In this document: piece by piece, positions 59,880 through 64,000 of the stretch
Layout: every line of letters begins with the position of its first letter
How positions within the stretch are numbered: position 1 is the stretch's first letter
NCBI RefSeq assembly: GCF_018687715.1
Contig: NC_056755.1
Coordinates: forward strand, 14,834,001-14,898,000
Direction of reading: 5' to 3'
Length of the DNA: 64,000 bases
Source of the DNA: Carya illinoinensis
Lineage: Eukaryota; Streptophyta; Magnoliopsida; Fagales; Juglandaceae
Program-made: the position numbers and the translations under genes
Notes under the pieces: generated by a model
What the model saw: only the letters and a program-made list of their open reading frames with translations
Told to the model about the DNA's origin: nothing
Databases searched by the model: none

Positions 59880-61052
59880 CCACTGCATTTCTGGCATGGC
59901 ACTCACGTCCATCATCATAATGTGCTGATCTGCTTCCTTCTTCACAAGCTCTACTTTCTATACCTCCAACCTCAGTCTTTCGTCCTCTTGACAGATTTTA
60001 TTTAGCTCTTTTTTCCGATCAATTATCATCTTCTTGGCTTCCAACCTCAGTCTTTCATCATCAAAACATAATTTTTTTCCTCTTTTTCCATGTCATACTC
60101 CATCTTCTCGGCCTTAAGGCAATAAAACTCTTTCTCCTGAGTGTGTGACTCCTCCAACGGGGGTGAAGTTGGAAATTTTATCCTTAATAGTCATTCCTCC
60201 ATGTTAATAGTCACTCCTTCATGTCTCTTTATCCTTAATAGCCACTTCATCTTCCTGAGTTGGAAATTTTCCTCTGCTTGCCTGCCTTGGGCTTTTCATT
60301 TTCCTTTCTCAGTTTTCCTTTCCATTGGTCGGTCCAATTTGATCACTTCATTCTTTATCACATTATCAGCCTTGAGATCAAAAACTGAATCAACCGTAGC
60401 ACCAGAACATCGAGTTGGGGTCGGGGACGGGGACATCATCTTCCTTCGCTTTGGATTCTCTTTTGTGGTGCACCAAATCCACTTAGGTTGGTCCTTCAAT
60501 AGGTGCCAACAATGCTTGAATTGGAAGGAGCATTTCTCTAACGATTGGTATATAACCTTGACCTTGTCAAATTTGCATATAAACAAAAAAAATCTATGTT
60601 AAACCAATGTAGGAAAAAATAAATTTTTCGTAAAACAAGTAAGAGTATGGAAATTCTATCCTGTATTGCTCGGTTATGCCACTTTGATTTAACCCTTCAA
60701 CTTGGGCTAGTTTCGCATAAAATTTGTTTGTCGCCTTTTGAATAACCGACCATCGATGTATTAAAGACTTTATTGTCCGCTCATTTGTGGTTTCTTTAAA
60801 TTTTTGTAAGTACTCAAATATTTTTTCCTAAAGTTGGGAGTGTTTTTGATCTGTTCCCTGAACGACATCAAGGCTACAATTTAGCCATGTGGAGACAAGT
60901 AACTTGTCTTTTTCGGGGGTGAAGTTTGAACCCCTGATTGATTTCCTAACGCCGTAAGTGAGGATTTTGACTAAGGAGATTGGTGAAGTACATATGGTCC
61001 AGGGTATTGTGAATCCATTTCTAAAAAAACATTGAAATGTTAGGAACGCCAC
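59880..61052 (-). pseudogene. Harbinger C Myb/SANT-like gene, broken
   Basis: On the minus strand: GSNFTPEKDKLLVSTWLNCSL, then VVQGTDQKHSQL and a stop, FKETTNERTIKSLIHRW in another frame, LLKDQPKWIWCTTKENPKRR, then SPSPTPTRCSGATVD, ending at a TGA at 60296 in exactly the position of the TGA in B. The C-terminal charged part follows at 59900-60150. An AT-rich or duplicated stretch (60170-60250) interrupts the coiled part. Confidence 0.78.
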
Positions 61053-61130
61053 TTGGAAATTTGGCGTTTAGTTAGAGTCGTTGGCTCAGAAACCGGCTGG
61101 TGACATCTTAAAAATTTAGCCACTTGATTG

Positions 61131-61790
61131 AGTTGCATTATTGCATATTTTATAGTTTTAGAAACCAATATATTTTCAATTATTTTATTATTGGTTTTCG
61201 ATGGAAAATGGTTTATAGGCATAAATCTGAGTTGGGATTTAAATTGGTTAATATCATGATTTATGCTTAATTTTGTAACCTGTGATTTGATTAGGCAATA
61301 ATTTTTCACATGCACAATATATTTTTGATATTCTATTTTTATTTTTAATTTATTTTCAATTTTCTATTTATATTATTTCTTTTTCTTGTTCTTACTGCTT
61401 TTAAATAATGACTCTACTTCTAATTGTTTAGACAACATGGCACGGAATTAATGCGTGAAAAGAAAGAAATATTTTGAAGATGTAAAGCTGATTAGCATGT
61501 TGACACATGGTTTGAGTGGAATATATTTTAATAATTAATGAAAACATATGAGGAATATGAGTGAAGCACCTGGCCAATTATTCATGCATGCACTAGCTAG
61601 CAAGTTAGCTTTGTAATTGATCTCTCGGTCAAGAAAAAGATAAAAGTGTTGTTTTTAAACTTTCTAGCCTTTGACTTTTCAATGGGACACATGTAAACAA
61701 GAAGGAAAAGCATTACTTTTGTACATGGGCGGCACTTTTTCTTTTCTTTATTTTTATATGTTTCTACATGCAAGTAATGACATGTAATTT
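61131..61790. other. AT-rich stretch, no gene recognised
   Basis: No domain, repeat array or TIR was found between the fading of Harbinger C and the exon-like block at 61793. Confidence 0.5.
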
Positions 61791-61798
61791 CATTGCAG

Positions 61799-62233
61799 TC
61801 TAGGAGCTTAGACACTAGTTGGACCCTGCAGCTCCTGCAAGACTTGTTGGTACGCAAAGCACACCTAAAGACTTACTGGAACGAAGTGCGGCAGAGATGC
61901 AGAACATGGACAGGGACAACTCCTGCGTCAACTTGTGGGAAGGGGGAAGCTCTCCTCCTGCACCAACGTGGACCCCGCAGCATGTTGAAGCAGCATATCT
62001 CTTCTTTTGGGCGTATGAAGTTTAAACATTTATTTACCACATGGGTAAAGAGAAGAGCCATTGATCAAATATTAACCAATTCTCTCAAACATGCGGATAA
62101 CAAACTTTCTACCTGGACAACTTTGGACGGATGTGAGAAAGTAAGCTTTTTGTTGCACGCAAGTAGTGGGCTGAGATTGACAAAACAACAGGAGAAAATA
62201 AATTTGGCATGCAACACAGCTTCTTGCTTTTGA
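61799..62233 (+). CDS. Unrecognised exon-like block (hypothetical)
   Basis: GC content rises for about 330 bp. The block is preceded by a good acceptor (TTTCATTGCAG ending 61798) and has a possible donor GTAAGC at 62141. One frame is open for 146 codons to 62233, including RGPRSMLKQHISSFGRMKFK and KRRAIDQILTNSLKHADNKL. A second frame at 61819 (ARLVGTQSTPKDLLERSAAE) is open for 68. I recognise no family in either. It could be an exon of a cellular gene or a captured fragment. No partner exon is evident nearby. Confidence 0.25.
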   Translation, partial: SRSLDTSWTLQLLQDLLVRKAHLKTYWNEVRQRCRTWTGTTPASTCGKGEALLLHQRGPRSMLKQHISSFGRMKFKHLFTTWVKRRAIDQILTNSLKHADNKLSTWTTLDGCEKVSFLLHASSGLRLTKQQEKINLACNTASCF

Positions 62234-62439
62234 CAGTGCTTTTGAACACAGAGCATGCTGACAGATGCTGTAAATTTATATTTTTTTTTCTAAATTCATG
62301 TGAGATGTAGCAGTCCTTCTTTTCATGAACACTGTCAGTCCATGGGATTTATGGAGCAATTACTAAGATGTGCACGCTATAAAAATAACTGAAGCAGGGT
62401 CTTTTGAGGGCCCTTGATCATTCAGTCGAGAGAGCCATA

Positions 62440-63152
62440 GCATAGTGTAATATAAATTTTTTTTAGTTTTTCTTTAGTTTTTTTTTTAGAGAACTCAGGT
62501 GAGAAGAGGGAGATGACAGCGCAGTTGTAGAGCCCCCTGGCCCAACTGTTGGTGCCCATCCTTCTTCCTCTATCTGTAGTATTTTCTCCAATTTATTTTA
62601 TGAGAATGAGAGGAGAACGGACACTTGCTAGAGAGTTGTAGACTAGTTTTCAGCGAGCTCCAAATTCCACCGTTCAGCATAGTTCTAGAGCCCCTTGGCC
62701 ACACTATTGCTGCCCCCATCTCTCTTCTTCCACCTTTAGCTTTATTTCTCAAGTTTATTTTAATTCCAGTTTATTTAATTTGATATCATTTATTTTTCTT
62801 GCACTTTTAAGTTTTTATTTAAATTCTTGTATGTTTAATTTGATTTAATTTATTTTACTTGCTTTTAAATTTCTATTTATTTAATTTGATGTCATTTGCT
62901 TTTCTTTGCTACACTCAAAAATCTAAAAAAATATGAATCTGGTTCAGGACCAGTATATTTTTCATTTCTGTTGCACTCTTCCATTCATTATATATATCAT
63001 CATTCTTATTTTCTCTTTGTGAATATTTTCACTATTTTATACAAGCTTTCCTTGTGGATACGATCTAAAAATTTTATTCCTAATTATTACGGGACATCCT
63101 CCTGCACTTGGGAGAGCCTTTGTGCTACTCAATTTTGAGTGAGTCAAGTTTT
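62440..63152 (+). repeat. Probable 5' LTR (part) of a Gypsy element at the right edge
   Basis: The TTAATTTGAT / TTTTATTTAAATT words, the CTTGTGGATACGATCT segment and the position directly before a tRNA-Asp-type primer site are typical of Athila/Tat-like LTR ends. The left boundary is a guess because the second LTR is outside the window. Confidence 0.45.
62515..62755. repeat. Imperfect direct repeat of about 70 bp
   Basis: GTAGAGCCCCCTGGCCCAAC followed by TGTTGGTGCCCATC and CTTCTTCC at 62527 recurs as CTAGAGCCCCTTGGCCACAC with TATTGCTGCCCCCATC near 62684-62750. Each copy is followed by an AATTTATTTTA-type stretch. The repeats lie in the presumed LTR of the last Gypsy element. Confidence 0.7.
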
Positions 63153-63170
63153 TGGCGCTGTTGCCAGGGA
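63153..63170 (+). other. tRNA-Asp-type primer site, start of a Gypsy internal region
   Basis: TGGCGCTGTTGCCAGGGA differs by only two bases from the TGGCGCCGTTGCCGGGGA primer word. The internal region that should follow begins here and leaves the window. Nothing coding is seen in 63171-64000, consistent with an untranslated leader. Confidence 0.75.
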
Positions 63171-64000
63171 AAGTTGATTGTCTTAAATTTAAACTCGTAT
63201 TTTAATCTTTATTTTCGTTTTTTATTCATTGTTAAGAAAAAAGAACTAAAGGAAAAAAAAAAAAAAACATGTCAGCCTATTATCCCATTTGTTTGGCGGT
63301 ATTTCTTTAGGGATATTGAGTCCAAGAAAACCCGTTTTTAAATGAGTCATTTCTTTTTTTGTTTTTGTTCCATTAGTTTTTTTAAACCAAAAAAAAAAAA
63401 AAAAGATTAGCGTGTGTGCTTGTGAGAAACAATAATTTGCCTTGATGCAGTATGCATTAATAGACACGTGATTGATACACACTCTATTTCTAGTATTTTG
63501 TAAAATTTGAGCATCTTAATGGAGTAGTTGAGCAGAATTATTTTGTGAAGATTTATTTTCAATTCTAATCATATCTCATGATTTATGATGCATTATATTT
63601 TGTTGATAAGTGATTTTAAATACCAGGATGCTATATTTATTACAGTAAGAATTGGTATGATATATATAGAATGAATGGTAAGTTTTGAAAGAACATTTTG
63701 CACATGTTTGCACTTGTAGTGTTTCTCATTAATGTCCATTGATTTAACATAAAAGAAGTAAACTGCAGGACTATGGAGATTTTTTCAAAAAAAAAAAAAA
63801 ATACATAAAATACAAAAAAAGAAAAAAGAAGATGAAGATGAAAGCCGGTAGCTTTCCTAAATAAAGAGTTATAAACAGTTACCCAGAACTTTGGGGGTTG
63901 AATGTTCAACCTTTTAAATAGAGTTGGCGTGAAAACTGCAATCTCTTGGGCTTTAAAATAGTTAGAATCAATAATGATTAATCTTAAAGTTAAAAATCTT

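Larger units (their letters stand above)
57580..61130 (+). mobile_element. PIF/Harbinger element C, decayed, right end missing
   Basis: The left end GAGCATCCCCCATCTGG is preceded by TAA (57577-57579). It is followed by sequence closely matching element B: the left arm, the CAACGGTAA repeat array, the transposase, and the antisense Myb-like gene. The match to B fades near 61130, soon after the GAAACCGGCTGGTGACATC words, and no inverted end was found downstream. It carries no equivalent of the 6-kb insertion, so it serves as the uninterrupted reference for B. Confidence 0.82.

Overview
This is plant nuclear DNA. It has spliced genes with GT..AG introns, very AT-rich intergenic sequence, nested LTR retrotransposons, a LINE, PIF/Harbinger and hAT DNA transposons, and many short AT-rich MITE-like elements. 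The short elements resemble ones I associate with Fagales, especially Juglandaceae, so a walnut- or hickory-like woody eudicot is my best guess. That placement is inference.

The only convincing cellular gene is an OSCA1/CSC1-type mechanosensitive, osmosensing calcium channel (DUF221 family). Its last seven exons lie at 2598-11954 (+). The first four exons are not 5' of them in the window. A matching 5' part lies 3' of the gene at 18129-20431, ending exactly one exon before 2598. Both pieces carry part of the same intron-4 Copia element: the 5' LTR, gag and first part of pol at 1-2478, and the 3' LTR and rest of pol at 21218-24119. Window bases 1-132 duplicate 23988-24119 with three mismatches. 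The piece 18126-24119 therefore looks like a copy of the 5' half of this gene plus half its intronic retrotransposon.

That piece sits inside a PIF/Harbinger element (15706-27433), breaking its antisense Myb/SANT-like second ORF. The insertion is flanked by a 9-bp direct repeat and has a short filler containing an inverted copy of nearby element sequence. These marks point to capture by double-strand-break repair. An assembly error is the main alternative.

Layout: 1-2478 Copia A, 5' part (-); 2598-11954 OSCA 3' exons, with a decayed Copia in one intron; 12336-13623 non-autonomous Harbinger A; 13627-15660 simple repeats and a hormone-free, non-coding repeat element; 15706-27433 Harbinger B with the 6-kb insert; 28000-32760 Gypsy relic with a tRNA-Asp-type primer site and no reverse transcriptase; 33034-38618 L1-type LINE with 15-bp target duplications; 38634-41360 AT-rich spacer; 41364-46853 a probable large Gypsy LTR with a nested hAT MITE and a 0.9-kb inverted repeat; 48345-52470 a non-coding direct-repeat element; 53200-57310 Copia B (+), 5' truncated; 57580 to about 61130 Harbinger C, decayed; 61130-64000 an unrecognised exon-like block and the leading edge of another Gypsy element.

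No tRNA, rRNA, CRISPR or bacterial-type feature was seen. Apart from the OSCA gene, nearly every long coding stretch belongs to a transposon and most are broken by stops or frameshifts.
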